Shown one piece after another: positions 35,025 to 47,000 of a stretch of DNA of 64,000 nucleotides (position 1 is the stretch's first letter; every line of letters begins with the position of its first letter). The DNA comes from Salminus brasiliensis (Eukaryota > Chordata > Actinopteri > Characiformes > Bryconidae). Under the pieces are notes generated by a model. That model was not told the origin of the DNA and ran no database searches. It saw only the letters and a list, made by a program, of their open reading frames with translations. Both the position numbers and the translations under genes were made by a program. The DNA lies in NCBI RefSeq assembly GCF_030463535.1, contig NC_132892.1, positions 35,319,049 to 35,383,048 of the forward strand. The letters run 5' to 3'.

Positions 35025-38000
35025 ATGGGCCGGGTTCAGCTGCTCCTGCTCGGTTCTCTGTGGTTCTTCATCTGTTTCATTACACCAGCACATAGCGGTA
35101 AGACTGCCGTAAAACTGCCGCATTCATAGACACTTACATACGAGGAGAGGTGCAAGTTAAACTTCATGCAGAGAATAGGCACGGCATTCACTCTCACATG
35201 CACACTATTAGTATCATATCTTCTCAGAAACATCTCAGAAAACTGGGATTGGACTGCAGCGCTGCAGATTGGACATGAGATTACTTTATATAATTTATCA
35301 ATAGAGTAATTTTGACCAGAGGAGGTCGGGTCCCCCTTGTGGGTCTTGGTTCTTCCCAAGGTTTCTTCCTCCAGCTTTGAGGAGGCTTTTACTGCACTGC
35401 ACCGTAAAGAGCCTGTGTTACTACAAGCTTCTATTGCCAGAGATCAGCCCCACCAGACTACAAGTCCCTGTTGTTACTGTGTAATAAGCCTTGGAGTGTT
35501 AATGGGTTAATGTTTTAATAAATTTGACTTTGACCGGTCTTCAAATGTTGTAAATCATTCTTTGATTATGTTCTTTTATCTCCACTGCTCTGTGCTGCAG
35601 TTACTGAAGAGATGCTGAAGCAATGCAATGACAAGCTGGTGGAGAAGACAAAATCTTTGGCTGACATTGGTGAGCTAAAAAGCCAGGCTACTCAGATATG
35701 TCATTTGAAATGGAAATATTAACAGAGTGTAAATATTGTTAATGAGTTCATCAAATACTTCTGTGTCTGGCGCTCAAAACACAAGAATGTTGAATGCGGC
35801 CTCCAAGGCAATATGATCTGAGTCTATACACCTCCCAATAACTTGTACTTACACTACACTACACTATGACAAAATATTTCTTCTAATGATTGCATTCAGC
35901 TACTTTAAGCTGCACAGATGTGCAAATGCACATACACAGCTTGTCTAGTCCCTGTAGAGAAGAAGTACTGCCAATAGAATAGGACTGTGCAGCAGATCAA
36001 CATCATGACCCTATTGGCTCCATGCTGCCTAATAATGCCAGGCGTGGGCTAGAGGGGTATAAAGCCCCCCAGCATTGAGGAGCTGTGGAGCAGTGGAGGA
36101 GCTGTGTTCTCTGGAATGATGGTGGTGGAGCTCCATCCAGTACTTTTGGATAAGTTGGGGAGTTGGGGATGATGAGGTGGGGTGGTCGTGATCATCATCC
36201 AACATCCTGACCTCACTAACGCTCTTGTTACTGAATGCAATCAAATCCTCACAGCAATGCTCCTCCTTCAGAATCTAGTAGAAAGTCTTCTTCCCTGGAC
36301 AGTAGAGACAGTCACTCCAGCAAAAGCAGGATCAGCTCTTTTAATACACTTGATTTCAGAAGAAACAATGAATGAGCAGGTGTCCCAATACTTTTGTACA
36401 TACAGTGTATGTGTAATTGTTTGAACTGCTGTTTAGAAACAATTTAAAGTACTTAAATTGTTTTATGTAAATGTAATCTAATTTAATCTCTGGTTTTGCT
36501 CCTCTATAGAGACAGAACAGTCCCATCTGAAATGTGAGCTGAAACGGGTCAAAAGCACATTCAACTACATGCTTCAGGCTGTCAATATGCAGAAGCCTGG
36601 AAAAAGTATGCACCATTTATCACATCATTCCAACCTGAAATCATTCTCTGACCTAAACAGTGGCTTGTAAAAGCTTTATACACAGGAGCATGAGCACACT
36701 AAGGAGTGGCTCACATATTATTAATAAAGACTGCCGCGGAATATAGATCATCTTTACTTGTAAAATGAATGAGCATTTAATGACATTACAGTATTGTCCG
36801 ATATTTGCTCTGTACTTTCTAATACTCAAGGAATTTGTAGGCCACACGATTTTTAAAACTATAGTCTTTGCTCTTCACTGTCAAACTCTTCTTGCAGAGA
36901 AAAAAACAGCCCAATGTTAGTTAAACATACACACTGCCACTACACACGTGGACAAAATTGTTGGTACCCCTCGGTTAATGAAAGAAAAACCCACAATGGT
37001 CACAGAAACAACTTGAATCTGACAAAAGTAATAATAAATAAAAAGTCTATGAAAATTAACAAATAAAAATCCGACATTGATTTTAAACTATGCTTTAACA
37101 GAATTATTTTAAAAAGTAAACTCATGAAACAGGCCTGGACAAAAATGGGACATGTTAAATCAAGGTGTATCCACTAATTAGCATCATAGGTGTCTACAAT
37201 CTTGTAATCAGTCAGTGGGTCTATATATAGGGCTACAGGTAGTCACTGTGCTGTTTGGTGACATGGTGTTTACCACACTCAACATGGACCAGAGGAAGTG
37301 AAGGAAAGAGTTTCAGGAGAGTCTCAGGAGATTAGAAAGAAAATTATAGACAAGCATGTTAAAGATAAAGGTTATAAGACCATCTCCAAGCAGCTTGATG
37401 TTCCTGTGACTACAGTTGCACATATTATTCCGAAATTTAAGATCCATGGGACTGTAGACAACCTCCCTGGACGCGGCCGCAAGAGGAAAACTGATGACAA
37501 ATCAAAGAGACAGAAAATACGAATGGTAACAAAAGAGCCCAGAAAAACTTAAAGGTGAACTTCAAGCTCAAGGAACATCAGTGTCAGATCGTACCACCAT
37601 CGTTGTTTGAGCCAAAGTGGACTTCATGGGAGGCGACCAAGGAGGACACCATTGTTGAAACCAAATCATAAAAAAGACAGACTGAAATTTGCCAAACTAC
37701 ATGTTGACAAGCCCCATTGAATTGAATTTTTTGCCAAGGCACATCAGCTCTATGTTCACAGATGGAAAAATCAAGTATATCAAGAAAAGAACACTGTCCC
37801 TACTGTGAAACATGGAGGAGGCTCTGTTATGTGCTGAGGCTGCTTTGCTGCATCTGGCACAGGGTGTCTTGAATCTGTGCAGGGTACAATGAAATCTCAA
37901 GACTATCAAGGGATTCTAGACAGAAATGTGCTGCCCAGTTTGGTCTCAGTTGCAGGTCATGGAAATTGCAACAGGATAATGACCCAAAACACAGCTAAAA

Positions 38001-41000
38001 ACACCCAAGAATGGCTAAGAGGAAAACATTGGACTATTTTGGAGTGGCCTTCTATGAGCCCTAACCTAAATCCTATTGAGCATCTTTGGAAGGAGCTGAA
38101 ACATGCCATCTGGAAAAGGCACCCTGTGTCGGATTTTCATTTGGTCATTTTCCTAGAATGTTTATTTATTATTAATTTTGTCAGATTCAAGTTATTTCTG
38201 TGACCATTGTGTTTTTTTCTTTCATTAACCGAGGGGTACCAACAATTTTGTTCACGTGTGTAGGACCCGAGGATGGCTGGTTTGTATCCGGGGTCATGCC
38301 GTCAGCAGCCAGAGCCTGAGATAGCACAACTGGCCATTCTCTCTCTACCCATCTCTGGGTGGGTAGATGGTTCTCTGTCTCCCCACCTTACTTCAGTGTG
38401 ATGCTGGCCGGCACGGGTATCTGCTAGCCGATGTATCAGAGCTGGGTAGCCGCTGCTTTCCTTCAAGCGTGTTGGTTGCCTCGTGATGTTGCATGGATGG
38501 CAGTTCGATAAGAGGCGGTGGCTGGTTGCGCATTTGTTGGAGGAGGCAGGTGTCAGTCCTCAGCCTCCCAGTATTAGAAGGACAGTAATAATGAGTGGGT
38601 TGGGGAATTGGCCATCTAAAATTGGTGAGGAAACTTTGGACAATATCTGCTTTGAGTTTGTCTCATCTACAATAACTGCAAACGGGCCAAAGGTAATTGT
38701 TTACCAGAGTTGAACTATGGTCTCAAAGCTTCCTTTTTAACATCACTGCACCACAGCCATCCCATGGCACAAATACAGTAGCAGTTCCCAATCCCAGTCC
38801 TGGGGATTCTGTACACTCTTCGCTTTAAATGGAGATAACTATTTTTAAACTCACCGGAACCCACTCATGAAGGGTTTGGTAATAAGCTGATAGGTTGACT
38901 CAGCTCTGAAATTCACAGATCATTGGTTTCTCAGGAAACCAACTGTTCTAACTGTGTCTGGTTTATATGTACAGTTCTGCAGGAACTGCTGGATAATCGT
39001 CTGCACCAGCTTGGAAATGACCAAACAGGTCCTGTGAGAAACGGTATGGGAAATGTGCATGTTCACTGATCACAAATAATCTATCTGAGGATTTGATCTT
39101 TTCTTTGATTTATGATGTCTGGCTGATGCTCTCATCCAGAGTGACATATGGCTGTGGTTGTACGTTTACAGGCATTCATAATGGACATGAAGGTCATTGT
39201 AAGATTTTATTAAGATCTCTTCTTCACTTCACTTTTTTTTTTTGGGGCATAATGAATGAGAACATGCATTAGACATAAACAAAAAATTGGCCACACATTT
39301 TAATTTTGGAGATTTCAAGTCAAAATGACATCCATATATTACACTTAATATTTAGTTAAATGTCCCTTTAGAAGTTGTACCTTCATCAGACACTTTTGGT
39401 TGCCATCAACAAGCTTCTGGCAGATGTCTGGTTGAATATTTGATTCAGTTACATTTCTTGGTCAGATCAGACTTTTAAGCACAATCCATAAATTTGAGCT
39501 CAGGCCATTGCAATGGGTTAATATTCTTGGTCACTGTCCTGTTGGGACTCCTACCTGTGTCCAAGGTTTACCCAACTGGCTGTTGGCCTGGGGTTCTGAT
39601 GAAGAACTCTAAAGTAGTCTTCCTTCTTCATTATTGGAGTTATGAAAGAACTTCATTTTTAGAGGAGGTACATACCTTGAACCTCTTCTTACCAATCTAG
39701 CATTATAAAAAATACCTTGTTCTGGTGTCAAGGACAAGTCTGCACAACCCTCCACCACCCCGTCACCTCACCTTCAACCTGTCATCTATAATTCCTGGCT
39801 CCACATATCAGAATCAGAAATACTTTATTTATCCCAGGAGGGAAATTGCAGAGATTGGACTGGCTTCCTACCACATGGCAGGACTGGACTGGCTTTCTTC
39901 CCGTTCATGGCAGGCCTGTGCTTCCCGTCCATGGCACCCAAGTGCTATGGTTCTTGGGTTTTTCCTCACCATCTGAACCAGTTTTATTACTGAGGGTGAA
40001 AGTTTGGGTCTTCCAGGCAAAATGTCTACAGCTCCTAATAACCTGTCTTAAATCAATACTGATAGAACCGATGATCTTAGATTCTGTAGTTGTTATCCCC
40101 AAATGACGTTCCTTACTCATGTAAATCTACAATCATCCTTCTCAGATCTGCTCTGAGCCTCTTTGACTTTCCCATTGGACTGTGGGTTGGTCAGTCCATT
40201 GAGTGCTGTCAATCAAAACCATTTCGATCAGCTGTAGCCCATCATGATCACTAACAGGAAGTTAAGTGGTCTTGCCCTTGGAGGGTTAAAATACATTTTG
40301 GAACTTTCAGCACCACTGAATTAATACCCTAAGCGGGTGTATAGATATTTTTATCCTGTGTTGATTTCAGAAATTTAGAAACTCTGCCCGAAACATGTTA
40401 ATAGTTACAAGACGTAACTTCTAAAGGGACATTTAACCAACTATTGGGTCTGCTGTATGGATATTTTTGCCCCTGGATGCATAATATTGACTTAGAACAT
40501 TTCAGAAAATGCCAAACATGAATACTGTGACCAAATTCTTGCTTGTTTTTTAGATGTATGTTGTACTCTAATCCTGCACCCAGAAAAAAATCCCAATATT
40601 GTAATGGCATTCATGTCCATGTTGAGTGTATGTAAATCTATAGAAATCTTTTTTACATTGACTTGACTTTTACATTGAAAGTGAAGACGTTTTCACCTGT
40701 AAATGTGCTATTTTGGAGAAACAAGGAGTTTGTCAGTAAATCATCTCACATCATCTGGAATAATGTGTCGATTCTCTGCAGAGTCTACAAAACCTTTGAT
40801 AAATCTGGTCTTCTTGTTCGATGGTTCTGGCAGCATGAAGACTTCTGAGTTTGAGATGAACAAAATGTTCATTTGGGAAGTAATCAGGAAATATAAAAAC
40901 ACACCCATACAGGTAAACAACTTCTATAAATTAAACTGTAAGTACCTAAATTATATGGTAAGTAACTAAATTACTCTACAGGTAACTAAATTACACTGTA

Positions 41001-44000
41001 GGTAACTAAATTAAACTGTAGGTAACTAAATTAAACTGTAAGTACCTAAATTAAACTGTAAGTACCTTAATTATACGGTAAGTAACTAAATTACATTACA
41101 GGTAACTAAATTACACTGTAGGTAACTAAATTAAACTGTAAGTACCTAAATTATATGGTAAGTAACTAAATTACACTGTAGGTAACTAAATTAAACTGTA
41201 GGTAGCTAAATTAAACTGTAAGTACCTTAATTATATGGTAAGTAACTAAATTACATTACAGGTAACTAAATTACACTGTAGGTAACTAAATTAAACTGTA
41301 AGTACCTAAATTATATGGTAAGTAACTAAATTACATTACAGGTAACTAAATTACACTGTAAATACCTAAATTATATGGTAAGTAACTAAATTACATTACA
41401 GGTAACTAAATTACATTACAGGTAACTAAATTACACTGTAGGTAACTAAATTACACTGTAAATACCTAAATTGTATGGTAAGTAACTAAATTACATTACA
41501 GGTAACTAAATTACGGTGTAGGTAACTAAATTAAACTGTAAGTACCTTAATTATATGGTAAGTAACTAAATTAAATTACAGGTAACTAAATTACACTGTA
41601 AATACCTAAATTATACTACAGGTAACTAAGGTACATACCTGTAGATCTTCTCCTCATCTCTTCTCTGGGTTTAGTTTGCTGCGGTCCAGTTTTCGGATAG
41701 ACCCAGGACTGTTTTCACCTTCAAAGATTATAAGGACAACACAGCCGAGAAGAAACTTGATGAAGAGGCTCATATGAAGAGTCTCACATACACACATCTG
41801 GCTATTGATCATGTTCTGTGAGTAACCCCAGTTTCTTTTAACCCCTTAGTTTTGATAATAAGTCCTATTATCCAGTATCTGCTATCAAATATTATAAGAC
41901 TAAACCAAGGACATTAAAAGGATATGTTTGGGTTTGGGACCTCGTGGACTTAGAATGAATGAATAAAGAACTTGTTGAGTTGTGAGAACTTATTTACCAC
42001 CCTGTTATTTCACCTCAAAATGAAACTCACTGATTTCCCTTTCACAGAGGGCTTATGATAAAAAGAGATAAGCTTTAAATTACTGGTTGGTTTACAGTAC
42101 TGTGATGACCCATACCAGCATAGCATAGTGCAGCCTAGCTGAGTCTAGTATAGCCTAGCATAACAACTCACAGAATACTCTAGCATAGTTACAGCCTAAT
42201 GTGCTGTTTACAAGCTGAAGAGACCTACAGGTACGAAATATCTTTCCCTTCTGATGTGAGTTAAGCTCCAGATTGGTCCAGCTAAGGGGGTCCGGGACAA
42301 TGAAGAGAAGAGAGGGCAACAGCTAGCTTAGGCTAGTGGTAGCTTTTAGCCTAGTGTGGATCACTGTTTGCCCCTCCTGGGATCCCCTTCTAAGGTTTTA
42401 CTGGTTCACCAGCTCTAACCAGAGCTTTCTCCAGTGGTCAGGGCTTATGTCATTTTGAGGGGAATACATTTAAGTCAGAACTGTGATGTAACTGTTTTGG
42501 GGTTTTGAAATGGGCCTGTTTTACAGTTCTGTTTTGGTTCTGCTTGATGTTTTTTTAAAGACTATTACAAGAAAGATACAGTTTAACATTCCAGGGAACC
42601 TTAAGAACCTTAAGAACACAGTGTTTCTATATGTTCCTGAAGGTTATAGATGTACAGTGGATGTGGATCATTTCTAATGTGACCAGCAATGGAAAAGGGA
42701 TACTGTAGAAACACTACGTACTAGATAAAGTATCAGTCCAGAGGCTAATGAGCTGTAAATGTAATGAGACAGCTGTCCACCTGGGGGAGCCAGAGGGAAG
42801 ACCTGGATAGCAGTCTCGGATTATTAATCCTACATTTACATTTACAGCATTTAGCTGACGCTCTTATCCAGAGCGACTTACAAGGTTACTGGTATTACAG
42901 AGGCCAATGCAGTGTTAGGAGTCTTGCCCAAGGACTCTTTTGGTGTAAGCGCAGCATAGCCACCCAGTTCTGGAAGGTACTGGTGTTCTCTGTTGCGCCA
43001 CACCAACCACAACATACTTGGTGGAGCATACCACCAGGATGGATTCAAAAGCAGATATGGGGTTTTGCAGGGACCTAGGCTGCTGGTGTGAAAGGACAGA
43101 GAGAAATTGACTGGACTAGGGAGGAGTCCATATCTACTGGACTTAGAGAGTCGCTAGCTGCTTCAAAAGGAGTGCCTTAGACAACTCTGGGAGAATACCG
43201 ATACCAGCGTGGTCTAGCTTTTACATGGAAAAACTCAAGACTCTGCGCAGACAAAGTGGAAGGAAGTCCTTACCATAAAGGATTGCCACCAGCTGCTGTC
43301 ATTTGGGCTGATCACTAGGTGGCATAGAGCACAGGCGGCACCTTACAGTAAATGCCTTTTCTTTTCCAGGGTAAATCTCTTTGATAATGTGAGCTCTGGG
43401 GCAGATCCTGAGGCTACCAACATACTGATCATCCTCACAGATGGAGTCGCTTCTGATTTTGATAGTAAAAATGTCATTAAGCGGTGTGATGACCAGCATA
43501 TCGTACGAATCGTCATTGGGGTGAGTTAAAGCAAGCACTAGCCAACCACACAATACAATCAAACTCCACCTGTTCATCCATCTGTCCTCCACTTCAAAGC
43601 TGTAAGCATAGATTTGTATTGACAGGTAGGGGCCGTTGACATGCAGAGGACTGCTAGATTTGCCTCAGAGCCCAAAGAAGAGAACACTATTGAGATTAAA
43701 AATGAAAGTGAACCGGGAGGAATTTTTGCTAAAATTCAAAACAAGTTCAGCAACATTGGAGGTAAGCAGAAATAGACCTTGGGAATGTTACGTTTCTATA
43801 TAAACTCACAGAGCACTTTATTAGGAGGTTGGACATTGGATGTTGGACGATGTTGTCATGATTGTATCACAATTCCAGAAGATCTTTCAGTAGAACTTTT
43901 GTCCCAAATTCTTCAGATCTGTCATGTTTATGAAACTAGTGTGAGAGACTTCTCCTTTGTGAGATGCTGAGATGCCGTTAGAAACTATGGTCAAGGGACG

Positions 44001-47000
44001 AACATGGTCAGCAACAATTCTCACACAGTCTGTGGTGTTTTTGGTTGACCAATTATTGATTACCAGCCTAAAGTAGGTCAAGAACACCTTCTTCACACGA
44101 TTACACCACCTTTACACCACCTCCACCAGCCTGGACAGTTTACACAAGGCAGGTTGGCTTCATGGATTGATGCTGTTGGTGCCCTACTATCTGTGATCCT
44201 CAGCAGAAATCCAGATTCATCAGACCAGGCTACGTTCCTCCAGTCTTCAGTGTTGGTGAGCCTGGGCTGAGCCACTGCAGCCTCAGCTTCTGCTGTTGTA
44301 GCTCCCCCTCCTCAAGATTTGAGATGTTGTTCATTCTGAGCTGCTTCTCTGCTCTCCACAGTTGTACAGAGTGGTTATCTGAGCTACTGTGGCCTTCCTG
44401 TCAGCTCTAACCAGTCTGACCATTCTTTGTTGACCCTTTCTCATCAATAAGGTGTTTTCTTCTGCAGAACCACCGCTAACTGGGTGTGTTTTCTTCATTC
44501 CACCATTTAGAACCAAACATGGTTGTATGCATTGCACAACCTGAGCAGTTCCTAATAAAGTGCTTGGTGGGTGTATGTCTTCCAGTGGTCATGTTCATGC
44601 CTTGTCTTAGTTACTGTAGTTATGCTCTTACTTATAGTGCATAATTTAAACTGCTGTTTTGGGAAAATAGGTATTTGGTACACTGCTGAGTTTGAATGTT
44701 TTCCCACCCACAAAGAATGGAGAGGTCTGGAATTTGTATCATAGGTACACTTCAACTGTGAGAGACAGGTATGCCTGGAAAAACTAGGAAACACTTGAAG
44801 GAAATGGACGATGCAAGGCTTTAATGAACCATGGCAGGGTAACACAAGATGGGGTATACAAACAAGAGGGGATAAATCAAGGCACAGCGAGTGTAGTTGA
44901 TACCAAAAATCTCTATTTTGGTCTCATCTAACCACATGACCTTCACCCATGCCTCCTCTGGATCATCCAGATGGTCATTGGCAAACGGCAAACGGGCCGG
45001 GACATGTGCTGGCGTGACCAGGGGGACCTTGCATGCCCTGCAGGATTTTAATCCATGATGGCATAGTGTGTAACTAATGGTAATCTGAGACTGTGGTCCC
45101 AGCTCTCTTCAGGCCATTGACCAGGTCCTCCTGTGTAGTTCTAGGCTGATTCCTTTAACCTTTCTCAGAATCATCCTTACCCCACGAAGTGAGATCTGGC
45201 ATGGAGCCCAATACCGAAGGAGATTGACAATCATCTTGTGTTTGTTCCATTTTCTAATAATTGCGCCAACAGTTGTTGCTTTCTCACTTAGCTGCTTGTC
45301 TATTGTCCAGAAGCCCATCCCAGCCTTGTGCAGGTCCCTGGTGTCCTTAGACAGTTCTTTGGTTTCATTTCAAACAGGTACAATTAATCCAGATAATGAG
45401 TGCAGAATAGGAGGGCTTCTTAAAGAAAAAACGAAGAGCCAGAATTCTTGCTGGTTGGTAGTTTATCAAATACGTATTTCATGCAATAAAATGCAAATGA
45501 ATTACAAACCGGATTCCAAAAAAGTTGAGACACTAAACAAATTGTGAATAAAAACTGAATGCAATGATGTGGAGATGGCAAATGTCAGTATTTTATTTGT
45601 AATAGAACATAGATGACAGATCAAAAGTTTAATCTGAGTAAATGTAACATTTTAAAGGAGAAATATGTTGATTCAAAATTTCATGGCGTCAACAAATCCC
45701 CAAAAAGTTGGGACAAGTAGCAATAAGTTGCTGGAAAAAGGAAATTGAGCATATAACGAACAGCTGGAAGACCAATTAACACTAATTAGGTCAATTGACA
45801 ACATAATTGGGTATAAAAAGAGCTTCTCAGAGTGTCAGTTTCTCTCTGAAGCCAAGATAGTAAGAGGATCACCAATTCATTTACATTTACATTTACGGCA
45901 TTTAGCAGACGCTCTTATCCAGAGCGACTTACAAAGTGCTTTGCTATTTACCCAAGAAAAGCCTCAGCTAGTTAGAATAGGCTAATAATTCAAAAGATAC
46001 CTTTAAGCTTAGACATTGCTAAACACAATACAATAAGGCGACCATAGAACTATTCGTCCAAGTACTCTCTGAAGAGGTGGGTCTTCAGTCTGCGTTTGAA
46101 GACCGCGAGCGACTTGGCCGTTCGGACACCCAGGGGCAGCTCGTTCCACCACTTTGGTGCCAGGACAGAAAAAAGCCTGGACGCTTGTCTTCCGCGGATT
46201 TTGAGGGATGGCGGGTCGAGCCAAGCCGTACTTGAAGCTCGAAGGGCTCTTGGTGCGGATCTGCTTTTGACCATTGCCATCAGATACGGAGGGGCTGGTC
46301 CGTTCTGGGCTTTGTAGGCCAGCGTCAGGGTTTTAAATCTGATGCGGGCAGCTACAGGAAGCCAGTGGAGAGAGCGCAGCAGTGGAGTGACATGGCTAAA
46401 TTTTGGGACATTGAAGACGACCCGTGCCGCTGCATTCTGGATGAGTTGCAGGGGCCTGATGTTGCGCAACTCATCCAGAATTGTTGCCACCATTGTTGCG
46501 CAGAAAGATAGTGCAGCAATACCAGAATGGTGTTACCCAGCTTAAAATAGCAAAGACTAAGTTATCATCATCAGCCGTGCTTAACATCATCAAAAGATTC
46601 AGAGAATCTGAAACAATCGCTGTGCGTAAGGGTCAAGGCCGTAAAACTCTACTGGATGCTCGTGATCTCCGGGCCCTTAAACGTCACTGCACCTCAAACA
46701 GGAATGCCACTGTCAAGGAAATAACAGAATGGGCTCAGGAATACTTCCAGAAATCATTGCCAGTGAACACAATCCACTGTGCCATCCGCCGTTGCCAGCT
46801 GAAACTCTACAATGCAAAGAGGAAGCCATTTCTAAGCAAGCTCCACAAGCTCAGACGTTTGCACTGGGCCAGGGGTCTTTTAAAATGGAGTGTGGCAAAA
46901 TGGAAGACTGTTCTGTGGTCAGATGAGTCACGATTTGAAGTTCTTTATGGAACACTGGGATGCCATGTCATCCGGACCAGAGAGGACAAGGATAACCCAA

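Larger units (their letters stand above)
40636..44290 (+). repeat. Internal duplication, unit A: VWA 1 exons 5-8 and introns
   Basis: This unit (end of intron 4, exons 5-8, start of intron 8) recurs at about 48206-53230. Homology covers introns as well as exons, including the AATAGACCTTGGGAA text after exon 8 and the short transposon that follows. Exon 6 is identical in the two units. The units differ by minisatellite length in the first intron and by retroelement insertions private to one copy. Confidence 0.85.

Noticed and set aside
37298-38203. Two separate small genes with DNA-binding-like and [15 protein letters not shown]-type sequences
   Set aside because: Both are pieces of one decayed Tc1 transposase between inverted ends.
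43299-43592. 97-codon - strand frame with a hydrophobic start, repeated at 52341-52628
   Set aside because: Antisense of VWA exon 7 and its flanks; its duplication is explained by the exon duplication.
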